Below the pieces are notes generated by a model. The model was given only the letters and a program-made list of their open reading frames with translations. It was not told where the DNA came from and ran no database searches. Below, one piece after another: positions 38,561-51,280 of a stretch of 64,000 bases of DNA. The position numbers and the translations under genes are program-made. Every line of letters starts with the position of its first letter. The stretch's first letter is position 1. The stretch is from Dysidea avara (Eukaryota; Porifera; Demospongiae; Dictyoceratida; Dysideidae): positions 25,524,765-25,588,764 of the forward strand of contig NC_089281.1 in the NCBI RefSeq assembly GCF_963678975.1, in the 5' to 3' direction.

Positions 38561-39523
38561 TGCTTAGTGCAATTGTCCGCAAATTATTTTGTTTTATATC
38601 AGATCTTCTGAAGAATATTTCTTGTTTCTGATTACAGCACTAAACTCTTTGCGGTATCCCAAAACTACCTACAGCAACAGTTTTTATCACCAATATCAGT
38701 AGTAAGTTTAGTAGTTTATATAGTAACAGTAGGAATCACACATTTTTATGCAAGAAATTATCAGCCAGAAACCAGCTTCATATTTCCTTAGCAGTTAATA
38801 AGCACATCTTCAAAGTGACCTAAAGCACAAAGAGTCTTCACAAAACCCTTTGAGGACAAAGTTGTTTTTCAAGTATTGAGGAAAACATAACTTTGTATTG
38901 CATTGTAAGGGAAACACTAGTCATCTGTCAAGTAAAGACAGATATGAAATTAGTCAGCAAATTTATGGTTATAATGTTTATACAAGCCCATACATCTATG
39001 TCCATTATATTATACATTGGCTGTTATAAGATAAATTCTTTTATTAAGCAAAACTGAGGCCTGCAGACTTTGTGTCCCATTTCTGAATATATACCAAAGT
39101 GATGTTACATTTTCTAGTGATTGATTTTTGAATGATTGTTAATCCTTCATGCAAGAGTATAGCAGATCAGATGTCACTTAAGTGCCTCTTACCATACCAT
39201 ATTGGAGAGAAAAGTAATGCATACATCACTGACTTACCTTAGTAGTTTTTGTATTCTATTTATTTGTAACTTTTTATACAAATGTGAGTATGGTTTTGCA
39301 TGTTGGCTATCCATCATTATGAAAGATAATCTTCCACATCCTGTTATACGTACGTCTCATTTTGCAGTTAAAAAAAACTAGAGCAGATACTCTTTTTGAG
39401 CTGTTTTCTGCATGTACATAGCAAGGGTGGATTTAGGGGGGATTCATGGGGGACTGAAGCACACCCCTCCAAAATTTTACTGTGTGCTGGCTAGAAAGAT
39501 AGTAGAAGCTAGAGTTTTATTAC
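38561..39523. other. Intergenic
   Basis: Upstream flank of zinc-finger gene 2 plus AT-rich sequence. At 39425-39480 a G-rich stretch resembles the end of the repeat family at 30400 and 40738. No gene seen. Confidence 0.4.
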
Positions 39524-39770
39524 TATTGTTATTATTAAAGCTTTACAGTGACCAGCACTGAAGGTCTAACAGCAACATGTGCTATAACCTTTGGATTAGC
39601 AGAATTGGAGACTTACATAAGACAAGTTATCTTTACTTAGCTACAAATATAGTGAAACAGAAAATGGGCCAAAGATACCTCTAACTCCAGGATTCAAACT
39701 GCAGCCACCCAATGCCTAGTCGAGCGCCACACTTAGTCTCCTCCAGGAGAGATGGATTTTCTTCCGAAGT
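39524..39770 (-). repeat. tRNA-derived SINE-like element, minus copy
   Basis: Reverse copy of 29636-29905. On the minus strand it has the head A-box-like tggcgctcgactagg and B-box-like gcagtttgaatcctgg. A second truncated tail (39771-39815) follows directly. Confidence 0.75.
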
Positions 39771-40260
39771 ATTTATTATTATTAAAGCCTTTCAGCGACC
39801 AGTACTGAAGTACAGGTTCAATAAATCATGCATAGATAGAAAGAGTAAGCTAATCTCTTCTAGGAATCAACAAGAGGGAATCAAATTTATATTTCAGGGG
39901 TAAAACTGCTAATAAGCTGCTAAACATCAAAATCCTCTGATGGACCAGTCAACTACTCTAATAGAACATACCTAGACTACTTGAACTTCAGCATTTATGC
40001 TTTGCCCTTTATATGAAAGCTAGTTACCACTTCTAGAAAAATAGTTAAAGCTACCCACAATATAAAAAATTATTGCCAAATTCGATCTCAGAAAGCTAAA
40101 TTGACTGTGAGGGATGCTGGCTCCCAGACCTGTACCTTCACCCACATAGACACCAGGTCCCCATTTAAACAGCTGGGTAGACTGGAGCAATGTGAGCTGT
40201 AACATCAATGGATACCTGGTGTTTATTGGGAAATCGAAGCAAATGCCAACTGTGGCACGC

Positions 40261-40283
40261 GCACACACACACACACACACACA
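40261..40283. repeat. (CA)11 microsatellite
   Basis: Short perfect dinucleotide tract. Confidence 0.95.
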
Positions 40284-40737
40284 ATGTCCTGACAGCACAT
40301 ACACATGTTGTGTCACAACACATATCAACAAAGACAAAGTGTATTGTAGTGGCTAGGGATAACTGCATGACTTCAGGTGTCACAGTACCTGATACAGTCA
40401 ATTATCCAGGTAGCTTGAGTTAACTTTTAAGCACTGAAACATTGCCACATTATTTACTGTAGGTGCACAAGTTTTGAAAATGCTTTATGAACTATTATAA
40501 CAAGCACAGCTAGGAACCATTCTGAAGGACATGATCGCATGTACCAAGTGTGAATTACATCACAACTTGCACACTGCAAATTAAGTTATGCCAAATTTCA
40601 TTACACCGTATACTGATTTTGCCTCTAGCAATTCATTATATCACTTCCAACCTATTCAATGGTTCAAATTTTATAAGTGGGTAAGATTGAAGGCCAGTTA
40701 CATTAAAAATAGCCTTAAGCCATCAGCTTTATCTCAG

Positions 40738-41030
40738 CAGGGGCGGATCCAGGGTTTGGAAAGAGGGATGCACTTTGTTGAAAAGTTGAAGAGAAAAAAG
40801 AAAAAAGTCACAGCAATAATCGCTTCCCTTTACCAAATGTATTTACTATAAAGTATATAAAGATCCTTATTCAAGCTACACTGCCTCATGAACACTGTGA
40901 ATGCTTTATTAGAGTGACTGCTCTATTACGTATATAGAGTATCTCGATCTTTTATGCAATTTTTTTTTTGAAAGGGATGAAGGAAGGGAAGGGTGGGGGC
41001 AAGTGCTCTCCTCCCCTGGATCTGCCACTG
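40738..41030. mobile_element. Non-autonomous DNA element with cagnggcggatccagg ends
   Basis: Ends caggggcggatccagg and cctggatctgccactg are inverted repeats, flanked by ctcag on both sides. Internal aatgtatttactataaag and tagagtatctcgatct are shared with 52677-52901. Confidence 0.7.
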
Positions 41031-41035
41031 CTCAG

Positions 41036-42073
41036 TTTCAGGTTGATAACAAAGATCAGTATCTAACCATCATCAGTGTTATCTATGATCTAACCTACTC
41101 ATGGGTCAGTGAGGTTGTGGGTTCCACCGGCCATGTCCATGAGTTCATGAGTGTTTGTGGGCATGAGTTCATGAGTGTTTGTGGGAGACCATTTAATTGC
41201 CAATATACAGCAGCGAAGTTGTTTTTTGATCCAGTTAGTACCTCTTTTGGTAATAGTGAACTGTTGATTAAGGTTAATTTAAGCACTGAGGTGTTACTTT
41301 AGTGTGTTTGCTGAATATGGTGTTAGACACACCGAACTCTATTATAGCCGTAAAAGTTTACAACTAACTAGTCTATATACAATGAGTACATATAGCTATC
41401 AGTATCAGTCTTCGGATTACCTGATTTTTTTTATTGCAGGATCTGAAACTTAAGCTGAGCGCGGGTCGTTTTAAAAATATAGCTGCAACACATTCACAGC
41501 AGTTAGTAAACTAGCTATACAGCTAACTAAAATAGCTTGCTAACTACGTAGTCTATATTCAATAATAAACGACACGGAGGCGTACCTGTTTTCTTAAACG
41601 CCTCGATCAGTGATAACCAGCTTTAGTTTCACGAGCTCGATTTAGAATGTGCAGGGTACAGAGCGACAAGGATATCCGGATGATTAGCACGGAAATTACC
41701 GGACACTGCGTGCTTGGAGTCGCGCCATGGTTATGGTTCATGTGGTTGCCACTGAATAGGTGGTTCGGGCCTCTGAGTACATAGACCTCGACTGCGACAA
41801 GGAATACAACAACTAAATAGCTAGCTACCAAATGTTCACTATATATGTGACACTTAAGTGTGTGGGTAAGTTAGGTGTTAACAAGTTTAGTTAATAAGTA
41901 GTTAAGTTTATTATCCCTAAAAAGGTCCTAGGTCTACTATATCATCCTTGATTAATTTTGCATATTGCATGTGAAGACCTGTCAAGTCTCACGCATTAAG
42001 CGTGTGACACACGCATTCGGATCTTTTCACACGCTCACACACAAACGATGGTGACTCTCACGCAGTCTCCTCA
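41036..42073. other. Intergenic
   Basis: Contains an 18-bp tandem duplication (catgagttcatgagtgtt at about 41144-41180). No gene recognised. Confidence 0.4.
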
Positions 42074-42199
42074 TAGTCTCGCGTGGCCAGACCTTTTCCG
42101 CGCAGCCGCTTATCGATTGGAAATTATAAGCGTAGAGCGGCGCTTATAATTTCCTATTGATAAGCGGCTGCGCGGAAAGGGTCTGGCCACGCGAGACTA
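42074..42199. mobile_element. MULE-type MITE with 9-bp target duplication
   Basis: A nearly full-length palindrome with tagtctcgcgtggccagacc at one end and its exact complement at the other. It is flanked by perfect 9-bp repeats gtctcctca (42065-42073, 42200-42208). A 9-bp duplication points to the Mutator superfamily. Much more GC-rich than its surroundings. Confidence 0.92.
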
Positions 42200-42754
42200 G
42201 TCTCCTCACTAGCTGTACACGTGACACTATGCACGTATTTACTGAGGGTTATTAAGCTTTTTGAGCGTTAATGAGGTACTTTATAAGCAATCGACAGCTT
42301 AAATCGGTGTTGTAGCCGAATTTGACTTTGTCCGAAATTTTTCTAAGACCGTTTTTTTTTTTGATCTCAGATGGTAACTTACCTAGATTTTTTGAAAGTA
42401 GTATGGTAGCTTGGTAAATCTCACTCAATGTCACTAGCTCAACTTGACAGCCCTGCATGTGTTAACTAACTACTAACTCAGATACCTTCGTGGTGTATCT
42501 CATAACTTAATAATACTGCTGGGGTGGGGTGGTAGGATGTTATTAACCCTATACCTGTTTTAAAATTTGTGCATAAGCGGAAGAATATGCATACATATTT
42601 TTAATTTTCCAGCTATTTCTAGCAAGATGGAGTTAATCCTAAGGACTGTCACAATTACATCGTAAATATAGCAAAATTTTATTTACTGCTTTGTGTTTAC
42701 ATAGTGACATGTTCAGATATTTGTAATATCATTGTCTAGTGAACAAGAAGGTCA

Positions 42755-43891
42755 ATGGCTTATTTTGCTGTGTTCTTCATTGCTTTGTTTACCATTAGTG
42801 GAGTAGTGTCATTTCACTGTACTGATCAACAACTACCTGCTAGTGGTATTGATATATCTGGCCCCCAACAAGTCATCGCTCTACAGTATTGTACCATTGA
42901 TGACTGTACCATCATGATGATTGCCACTGGAGAGAAACTGGACATTGTCTACACTACTGACAGTCTTATTATGGCTACCTCAACCAATGGCCAAACCTCT
43001 GTGGCAAGCTCTGTGGTGATTGCCATGATTCACTGTGTCCTGTGCCTGATGCCATGGCCCCCGATGATCCGGCAGACAGCTAACTTTATTGGTCAGATGG
43101 TGCAGACTACACTGATAATGGCAGTAAGTGCTTACATCACTGTCATTCATGCATTTTATAAGGAACTGCTTGATGTGTTTGAGATGACACTGATGTTTCA
43201 CAGTCTTTCTGTAGTTGCTGTGTGCATGACAATCATCACTATAGCACCATTACACTTTAAGCTAGCACTCCACTGTCAGATGCTGTGCCATGGCAACAGA
43301 GTTGCCTTCATGCTAGCAGTCATTGCTATTCAAGTGTATGCCACACGTATGCTTCATTACCTTGCTTACATCATGCACTACAGTTACAAGCTGAGAGCTT
43401 CAATTCCCAAAAGCACGCTAAAGTTTTTCTTTAGATGTTACACTAAGTATGCAATGGGCACCTTAATGATCTCTCTCTTCCTGATAGTATGTTATGATTT
43501 GGCAACGGACAAGGGCAGGCATACAATCCTTCCAACCAGTCATTGCGCCTACATCAATGATTATTCTTACAATACAGCAGTTATCGTTGATGCTGATACG
43601 GCTGTCAACAAAGTGGCTCAGATTACAGCATTCATAGCTTATCTCTACTATTTTTACAAGTTTCAAGATGCTGAACTCTCGAACAACTATGATAAGCGAT
43701 TGTCTATCATTGCATTAGGCATGGGAGCAGCCATTGGCATATCTCAAATATTCTATACTCCGCTTCTGTTTGATACAGAGTATGATGATGCTGCATCAAT
43801 TGTTGGCACCATTTGCTTGTTCATACAACAATGCATCATCGCGGTGAGTCTTCGATCAAAATACTTGTGCAAATTGTGCAAGAAAAGATGA
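42755..43891 (+). CDS. Seven-transmembrane receptor-like protein
   Basis: 378 codons, intronless. A signal peptide (about 1-20, FFIALFTISGVVSFHC) precedes an extracellular part of ~90 residues with several Cys. Seven hydrophobic segments follow at about 112-135, 146-166, 183-207, 230-250, 284-302, 315-337 and 346-366, then a short basic Cys-containing tail. Cys173/178 before helix 3 and Cys263 between helices 4 and 5 are placed as in the conserved GPCR disulfide. Probably a plasma-membrane receptor of the adhesion/secretin-like fold, but I recognise no family motif. Over about 42985-43080 another frame is Cys-rich (NLCGKLCGDCHDSLCP), so a pair of frameshifts in the ectodomain cannot be excluded. 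A possible ATTAAA signal lies at 43904. Confidence 0.7.
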   Translation: MAYFAVFFIALFTISGVVSFHCTDQQLPASGIDISGPQQVIALQYCTIDDCTIMMIATGEKLDIVYTTDSLIMATSTNGQTSVASSVVIAMIHCVLCLMPWPPMIRQTANFIGQMVQTTLIMAVSAYITVIHAFYKELLDVFEMTLMFHSLSVVAVCMTIITIAPLHFKLALHCQMLCHGNRVAFMLAVIAIQVYATRMLHYLAYIMHYSYKLRASIPKSTLKFFFRCYTKYAMGTLMISLFLIVCYDLATDKGRHTILPTSHCAYINDYSYNTAVIVDADTAVNKVAQITAFIAYLYYFYKFQDAELSNNYDKRLSIIALGMGAAIGISQIFYTPLLFDTEYDDAASIVGTICLFIQQCIIAVSLRSKYLCKLCKKR

Positions 43892-46800
43892 CACAGAACA
43901 TGAATTAAAGACTTGTAAACAATGAGGCAGCCAATTCATATTACGTACGCATACACCACTACATTTATTACAGTTTATCATGTTGTCATGACAAATGAAT
44001 AATGCGATTTCCATATTTATAACACAATTGCACCAGGACAGAAACAGACCCCTGCACGTTTATAGCAGATTTAAACAAATTTGAGCTATGCATAATTTTT
44101 TCCATTTTAAAAATATCTCATTAGTTTTCTTAGTGACTCCATCTCATCACTTTTTTCAATCACAACTATAAAAGTTCATATTACACTAGTGTTGCCATAT
44201 TCAATGATTCTTATTCAGTTGCTTTAAATTTTGATGTAACAAAAAAATAAAAATTTAAAATTTCTAATCCACAAAAAGTTAATTAAAGGTCTAAATGATA
44301 TCATTTAGAAAATCAATTGTAATGTAAAATGACAAGCAGTATATAGTCTTGTTTTGTGTTATGTGTTTTTAGCTTTAAAGGTTGCCAAAGCAATAAAAAC
44401 AAGTGGGGTTCCCCAACTTATATGAAGCAATACTAGTGTGCAAAGCATGCTCATGCTAGGAGGGTCTGGGGCATGCCCCCAAGGAACTATAATGCAGAGA
44501 TGCAATCTAGAGGCATTTGGGTAGTTGTCTATCACACTGCTTAAATTAAGTGTATATCCATTTAAGTCAACCAGACACAATAATATCATTATAAACAGAT
44601 TGCAGCAATGGCAGTTAGTGTATGTAAGTGGAAAATAAGTAGATGGTAGGCAGCATAGTGATGGTGACTCTAGAGCTGATGCACAGGAAGGGAGATGCAC
44701 AGCAGGTTGCAGTATGCATGGCTTTATAACAAAACAGAATTTCATGAGGTGCGAGTGTGACAGAAGATATAGGATTTTTGGCTGAAAATGGCACTTACCG
44801 TGATCTGAAGGTTGAAAAAGTATCTTTTAAGCTTTGGGGGACCACAGCTTGGTGGCCTGCCCCAGTTTCCCCCCTTCCTCTCTTGGCACCCTGATAAAAA
44901 GAAAGCAAAATTACAGTTACATTTTAATATTCTGTCACTGTAATCTGGGGTTTCTGTCAAAACCATGGAAACTCACCTACTGTTATCAACAGTGCATTGC
45001 TTATTCTAACAAAAAGTATTGAAATCCCATCCAAAAACAGCTTATAGCTGTAAAAAAAGTGCGCGTCCAAGTAAAGCAGAGTTAACTGCAACAAAAAGTA
45101 ATGATATCATAATGCGGCCATGTGCGAGGTGTGCAAGTTGTAAAATTAATATTAGCTAATCAGATAATGCAATGTTATTGTTAAAGTGTTAATGAGAATT
45201 ATGTGATGCTGCTAGTTTTTAAGTGTGTGAGCATCTTCATAAATGCCACATAAATTTAATTCTCAATAAAGCAATGTGTATAGATTCTCTGTTAGTAATA
45301 AATAGTTTGAGTTTGGCCGCCTTTCCTGTATATAATCTGCAAACCATAGTAAATGTTCAAAAAATACTTTAATTGAAAGTCATTAAAGTTTCAAAAAGTT
45401 ATGTGTCCACATGCCATCTATCTCTTCGCAGGCTGGTCACATAATTATGTAACACGACATTATGATGATGTAGGTAGATTTTATGGCTACACACGTACCC
45501 CTCGATATAAGAGAGTTGTTGAAAGGTATTGAAAGCCACCGAGATATTTAAGACATATGGAGCATTTTTCAAACAAATAATAGGAAACTTCAAAAAAGCA
45601 TAATAAGCTCAGATCCAATTGCCTTCTAAATAAATGGCTACTCGTGCTATAATAGTTACTGTTGTCCGGGGTCTTGCTTCCCAAGATTGCACTGTCAGAA
45701 ATCATTATTATAATTTCCTAATCCGTAAACACTACAGGAAGGGCAAATTTCCTAAAAGAGATTCCTAAGAAGTTTGTCCTGTCTTGTAGTACATGTGTTT
45801 GTGCATTGGAAAATTATGTAAAAACATTTTTTGCAATGCAATTTTGTAAATAACAGTTGCACATACAGTAATTTGCAATAATATGATGGTCATGATAATG
45901 AAAGTGGGTGAGTATGTAAAATGATTTCCTGTCCACATGTCACAAATGAGTTCATTTGGATGGGATAAAGCTACGGAGCAGGATATATGATGCAATCATC
46001 ATAATAGCTATTTGTTACGGGGGCATGTTGGCACATAAAATTTGCCTACTTTTTCAAGTTTCCATAGCCCATACCATTTTGTACAATCATGCTATGGCCT
46101 TGACATTTTCAGCATGTATTATTCAACAATCATCGGGCTTTATCACTGCACGAAAAGTAAGATGTTCTGCTTGTGTCAGCATGTAGGAAATTTTTTAAAT
46201 GATTTCCTTTAGAATTTCCTATTTGAGTTATCATGCAGGAAATGTCCTTGAATATTTTCTGTACAATTTCCTGTTAGTGTCACATTGCAGTAAATTGTTT
46301 TAACATTTACAAGAAATGTAGATAAAATCAGTATTAAGATTTTCACCATATTCATAACTAGTGAAAATGCAGCTGTAAACTGATCAAATGGATACTGCAG
46401 GATTCATGCGTTTAGCTCAGTGTAATACTGAGCCAAAACTTGGTTCTCAACATAACGTAGGTTTTGTCTCTACAACAATGTGTAAAACTGTAACCCATAT
46501 TATGCTGCTGCAAAAACTTTTTAGTGGTATATGATTATGAATAATTGTTATACTAAGGAAGCTCTATTTTACTTTAAAATTAACTTTACGTGATGCCCAG
46601 CCAGAATTGTATCTAAATCAACTACACCATATTTCTCAGTGACTTACCGTGCTACAGAAAAAAAGAAGCTATGGCATACAGTGATGATACTCAACTCTTT
46701 AAGCTTTCAACATGACAATGTAAACAGTCAACACACGGAGCTAGATAGTTATGTACTGTATGCCGGGGTAAATATTGCATGAATTTATTACCTTAATTGT

Positions 46801-47640
46801 GTGTTACACTTTGTGTCTTTGTAAAATATAGATTTTAGAATTTGTCATGAATAGTGACAGACAGTAGGGGAGTATGGCGTTGTGATAAAGTGTTTATTTT
46901 AGTAAATATCTGGTGATGGCTTTGCTTACTGTTTCAGCGGTTCACCATCTTCATGCTATATACTTTAATGTACACTACCTGGATTTGTGGAAAGGTACTG
47001 ATTACTACAATAAAATAACCTGCACTTGGTTGCCAGGAGATAAGAAGCAATAGTGCATTTCATGAATATAACAATAAAGGTAATGTAAGTGGCTATGGAT
47101 ATTATACATGTACACCATAAAAATTTTCCCTAGTGTATATAATTATAAGGAATGGGAATTCCTTTACAGTTATGTGGGTGATTATGTGCAACATAGCTAC
47201 AGTGCAGTGACTAAGTTGATGCCATCCTAGCATTCCACGGTTATCGCTTGGGTGACATATTATTTAATGTTGCTTTACATAAATTTTATAACTGAAGCAA
47301 GCAATCAACTTAGCTATGATGATATCACATCATTTTACATATAGCTAGTTTCTGTGTGCATTAGCTGCATCATACTGTCTACAGCCTGATACATGATGCA
47401 CGCAAGTCTACATTGGCAATATGCAATATGGCAACTCCAAACATCCAGTAAAATAATCTCAACTCTTTGGTCAGTCATGAATGAAGTAAACACAGTATAC
47501 TGCAATGTTGCGACCTCCCCTAATCTCTGTTGAGGCACCACGGCCAACTGTGGTATATGCTATATAATCTCTCTCGCAATCCTATAGTGGATGGTACGTT
47601 GTCAAACCAACAGGTGTTATTCTTTGTGTCACTGCCGATT
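43892..47640. other. Intergenic, repeats and one small ORF
   Basis: Mostly AT-rich. 44440-44490 carries a ggtctggggcatgccccc palindromic stretch typical of repeat ends. A 43-codon frame at 45401-45532 is noted separately. No gene recognised. Confidence 0.4.
45401..45532 (+). other. Small ORF of unknown nature
   Basis: 43 residues, aromatic and Arg-rich (GWSHNYVTRHYDDVGRFYGY), ending TGA. An acceptor-like ctcttcgcag lies inside it. No family recognised; may be a terminal exon or chance. Confidence 0.2.
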
Positions 47641-47737
47641 TAACAACTAGGTAAACTGGAGCAATGTGAGTAAACTTTCTTGCTCAAGGAAGCAACAACA
47701 GCAACTGAGCATCAACCCTGGCCGAAACCTTACAATT

Positions 47738-49690
47738 ACCAAGCTTTGATTGTGCCTACTAAAAGTCAAGCATTTGATAGTGACAGACCGTTTAGCAGCT
47801 ATAGAAGTTTTTTGTGATTTGAAATGCTTATAGGCCATGCTTACATGTATGAATAGCAAAGTATATAAGTCCTTCCAAGCATTGGCGACACAAAGACACT
47901 AACAGCTGTTACTTCAAGCCACTAAATGGGTATAACTTCACTGCCTGCTTTGAAGAGCAATGCGTTTCACATATTACTGTGAAAAAATTGGCACTTTAAA
48001 CACATGAACCTGTAGCTACCACCATGCAGGATCAGGTAACACAGTTAAGCAGGACATAATTATGTACATAGATGGATTGCATTCCATCTTACGAGCCTCT
48101 GAGATTAAAACAACTCTTACCTTGCTGACATGATAGAGACACATTGCTGCTAAGAGGTGACCAGAAACTCATTACAACAGAACAAAGAAATGTGGCAGGT
48201 AGCTATAGTTTATGTATTTAACCAAAAGGTCTACCAAAACATTTGAATATAGTTATGTGTAATTCTTCAACTTTATGAATATGACCAATTAGCTGCCACC
48301 ACCCTTCTAACTCATGCAGTATAGCTAATTTTAGGAGAACTTTACTCCTCATGCAAGTCCTTGCAAATTACCAGCTACTAGCTACATGTGAATGTTGATC
48401 ACATCTAATAACGTTATTAAGGCATACAGGTCTCCAAATCTCTATAGTAAACTGTGAACTAAAACATTTTAATGTGATACTAGCTATAGACCACCATATG
48501 AGAGTGCTGTAATCCAAACATTTTGCTTTCTTACTACATCATAATTCTTGCATGGATAGAAGCCATTTAACTGTAAACCAACATTGCAATTAATAAACCA
48601 TCAAAGTGCCATAAGTGTTTAATTTTTCCTGCAATAATGGTCTACCAATAACCTCTTGTACCAAGAGTCCATACTATAAGACCTCTTTATTATGAACTAT
48701 TGATAGTACACATACACAATCAAAATTTGTAATTTATTGTTATACATTACATACACTTGTCAGAAAGTTCCCAGTGGGACCTTTCTTAAATGGTGACTTT
48801 CTTGGTAGACCTACTTTTAAATGCTTTTGGTTGAATACATATTAAACTATAGTATTACTACATATCTGCATGTCAGGAACATGCATTGAGCATGTAGCAA
48901 GGTAAGTTTCAATCTCAGAGGTTCTTAAGATGGAATGCAATCCATCTATGCACATGTGTCCTGCCAATGGTGGTAGCTAGCTTTTTATATGTTAAAACTA
49001 ACTTAAAAGTGCCAAGTGTTCACAATAATCGGCACAGTGATGTGTGAAGTATATTGAGTAAAAGCTCTTCAAAGCAGGCAGTGATGTGTACGGCAGAAAT
49101 CTACTTTATGAATTTTCATACTGGGAATCCACCACAGCGCATTATTTCATTAGTGTTAATGGTTATATTCATTTTAGTGGCTTGAAGCTGTAAGGCATTA
49201 ATAAATAAACTAGTGTCCATTTGGTTCTACTTGGGGTACTTAGAGATAATGAGTTACTCTCTCTAGAATTCCTATGGATATAATTACATGAGAATAACAA
49301 GGAGAAAACATCCTGACCGCCTGGTAGACTCCTGTAAGCGTTCGAGCGTAAATCGGATGGCTGCAGGTCAGAGGCTACCTAAGTCCAGTCATGGATTTTT
49401 TCTCCTTTCTCCAACTTTTCAAACACACCTTCTGTAGCTAAAGTCTTTGAGCAGGCTGTAGGACCAGGTGCCCTACAGACCTTCAGCAATTGTGCTGTGA
49501 AGCATTAATAAATAAAATAAATAAATAAAGGCAACAGCTGTTAGTCTGTGTGCCGATGTATGCATGCAAGCATGGCCTATACATACATTATAAATCACAA
49601 AAAAAATTCTGTAGCTGCTAACAGTCTGTCACTATCAAATACATTACCTTTGGTAGGCACAATCAGTGCTTTGATACATGCAAAAATTTA
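47738..49690. repeat. ~1.95-kb foldback element
   Basis: The left arm (about 47738-48130) is complementary to the right arm (about 48893-49197 plus 49532-49690). Shared landmarks are cactgcctgctttgaagagc, atggattgcattccatctta and tagtgacagaccgtttagca and their mirrors. The right arm is interrupted by a ~334-bp insert. No coding capacity seen in the loop. Confidence 0.75.
49198..49531 (+). mobile_element. Insertion carrying a second SINE-like family
   Basis: Absent from the opposite foldback arm. It contains aaggagaaaacatcctgacc, a gctgcaggtcagagg segment, a gaccttcagcaattgtgctg end and an (aaat)n tail. Another tail-like piece (gcattaataaataaac) sits at its left edge. Confidence 0.6.
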
Positions 49691-49705
49691 ATGTTGTGTA
49701 GTAGC

Positions 49706-49707
<2 letters not shown>

Positions 49708-49749
<42 letters not shown>

Positions 49750-49754
49750 GCGTG
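49708..49754. repeat. (TG)n microsatellite
   Basis: About 20 TG units, interrupted near the right end by cg. Confidence 0.95.
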
Positions 49755-50126
49755 TTGGGCTTTGCTTTGTTAGTGTAGCCTAAGGTTGACTAAGAAGTTT
49801 ACAGGAATGCATTCAAGTACATGAATATTTTTACTAATCAGTGTTAAACCACGCATTGCTCTATGCGATATAGAGATGCCGGAAGTTCAGAGATTAGCGG
49901 GTCATCACACGTATGTATATCCTCCAACCCACACATAATTATTAGGAAAAAATATTTCACAGATCCTTTACACCTCGGAATAGGAATCTGGCTGTTTTCA
50001 CACTTCTCTCCGAATTCTCACCTCCGTCGACACCTTTCTGTTATAAACGCCCCAACCCTAAATCATTTTTTCTACTATAGTGCTACCGTAACCTTGTAGC
50101 GGCGATGCTGTAAGTGGAACGCGTTT

Positions 50127-50815
50127 ATTTATTTTTATTTTATTTATTTATTTGTACTGAGCAGTCAGCCCTGCTGGTATGCTCAGGAAAAAAAACAACA
50201 AAAAAAACAGTTCTAACTTAACATACAGTAAACCAATTGTTCAACTAATTACAAGCTAGTACTAGTGTGGTAATATGATTGTAAAAGTGATGTGAACGAA
50301 TCTGGATCAGACATTTCAATGATGTTAACAGGCAAGGTGTTCCATTCTTTAACAGTTCTTGAGAAGTAGCTGCTCTGATATGATCTGGTGGATGATGATG
50401 GAATTATGAGATACAATGGATGGTATGATCTAGTTTCTCTCGTTGATGGTAAGTAATATGATGGTATGCAGATGGCAAGCTGGTGATGGAGTGCCTTGTG
50501 CAGGACTTGTAATCTAGATATCTTGCGACGAGTCTCAAGAGATGGCAGGGATAATTCGTTTAACATTGCTGAAACTGAGCTAAATCTACTATAGTCATTA
50601 TAAATCCATCTGGCTGCACGACGTTGTACCTTCTCTAATTGCTGAATTTGTGAATTGTAGTATGGATCCCACACAGCTGATGCATATTCCATTTGTGGCC
50701 TCACCATTGTGATGTATGCAGATCTCTTAACTCTTTGTGAGCAACTACTAAGATTACGTTTCAAAAAGTTGAGGGTTTTTGTCGCCTTTGCTGCTATGGT
50801 AGATATGTGTGAAGA
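50127..50815 (-). mobile_element. 5'-truncated LINE (jockey/CR1-like) 3' end
   Basis: 171 open codons (50764-50249) read as the end of a non-LTR reverse transcriptase: MVRPQMEYASAVWDPY, LEKVQRRAARWIYNDYS, RTVKEWNTLP and a final SFTSLLQSYY. Similarity runs on upstream to about 50815 (IAAKATKTLNFLKRNL). The 3' untranslated part ends in an (AAAT)n tail, seen as ttta repeats at 50127-50152. Dead on arrival by 5' truncation; the remaining frame is open, so fairly young. Confidence 0.88.
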
Positions 50816-50888
50816 CCGTTACCTCTTGGAGGTTTGCACGCAAGTCTTACAAGGACAACGGTTTAGTTCAGACTTGGATAGCTCTAGT

Positions 50889-51275
50889 GCACTAGTTGTC
50901 AATTTCATTCCCCACCCCCCGCCCCCGGGGGGTGGGGGAATACAGGGGATTTGACAAATTGTAGTATCAAATTCCTAACTACTGGGGCAAAATCGGCAGT
51001 CAAATCCCCACTATGCCCCCACCCCCTAGTAGGGGATTTGACAACACCCCAAGGATGACTAAGCGCATATTTCATGCATGCGACTAGTCACCTGTAGCTA
51101 GTAAAATCATAGCAAGTGCGATTTTATTGTTTAGAAATGCAACTACCGAAAATCGGTCAATGAATTGGACAACTGTCAATTGCTGCAGGGGTGGGGACAA
51201 GAAGCAATGTCAAATCCCCACCTGGGGTGTGGGGACGCCTGGGGGTGGGGGGTGGGGCATGAAATTGACAAGTGC
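50889..51275. mobile_element. Non-autonomous element with C-rich inverted ends
   Basis: gcactagttgtcaatttcat followed by a C-run at the left mirrors a G-run and atgaaattgacaagtgc at the right. Internal aaatccccac/gtggggattt-type motifs repeat in both orientations. Confidence 0.7.
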
Positions 51276-51280
51276 ATAGT

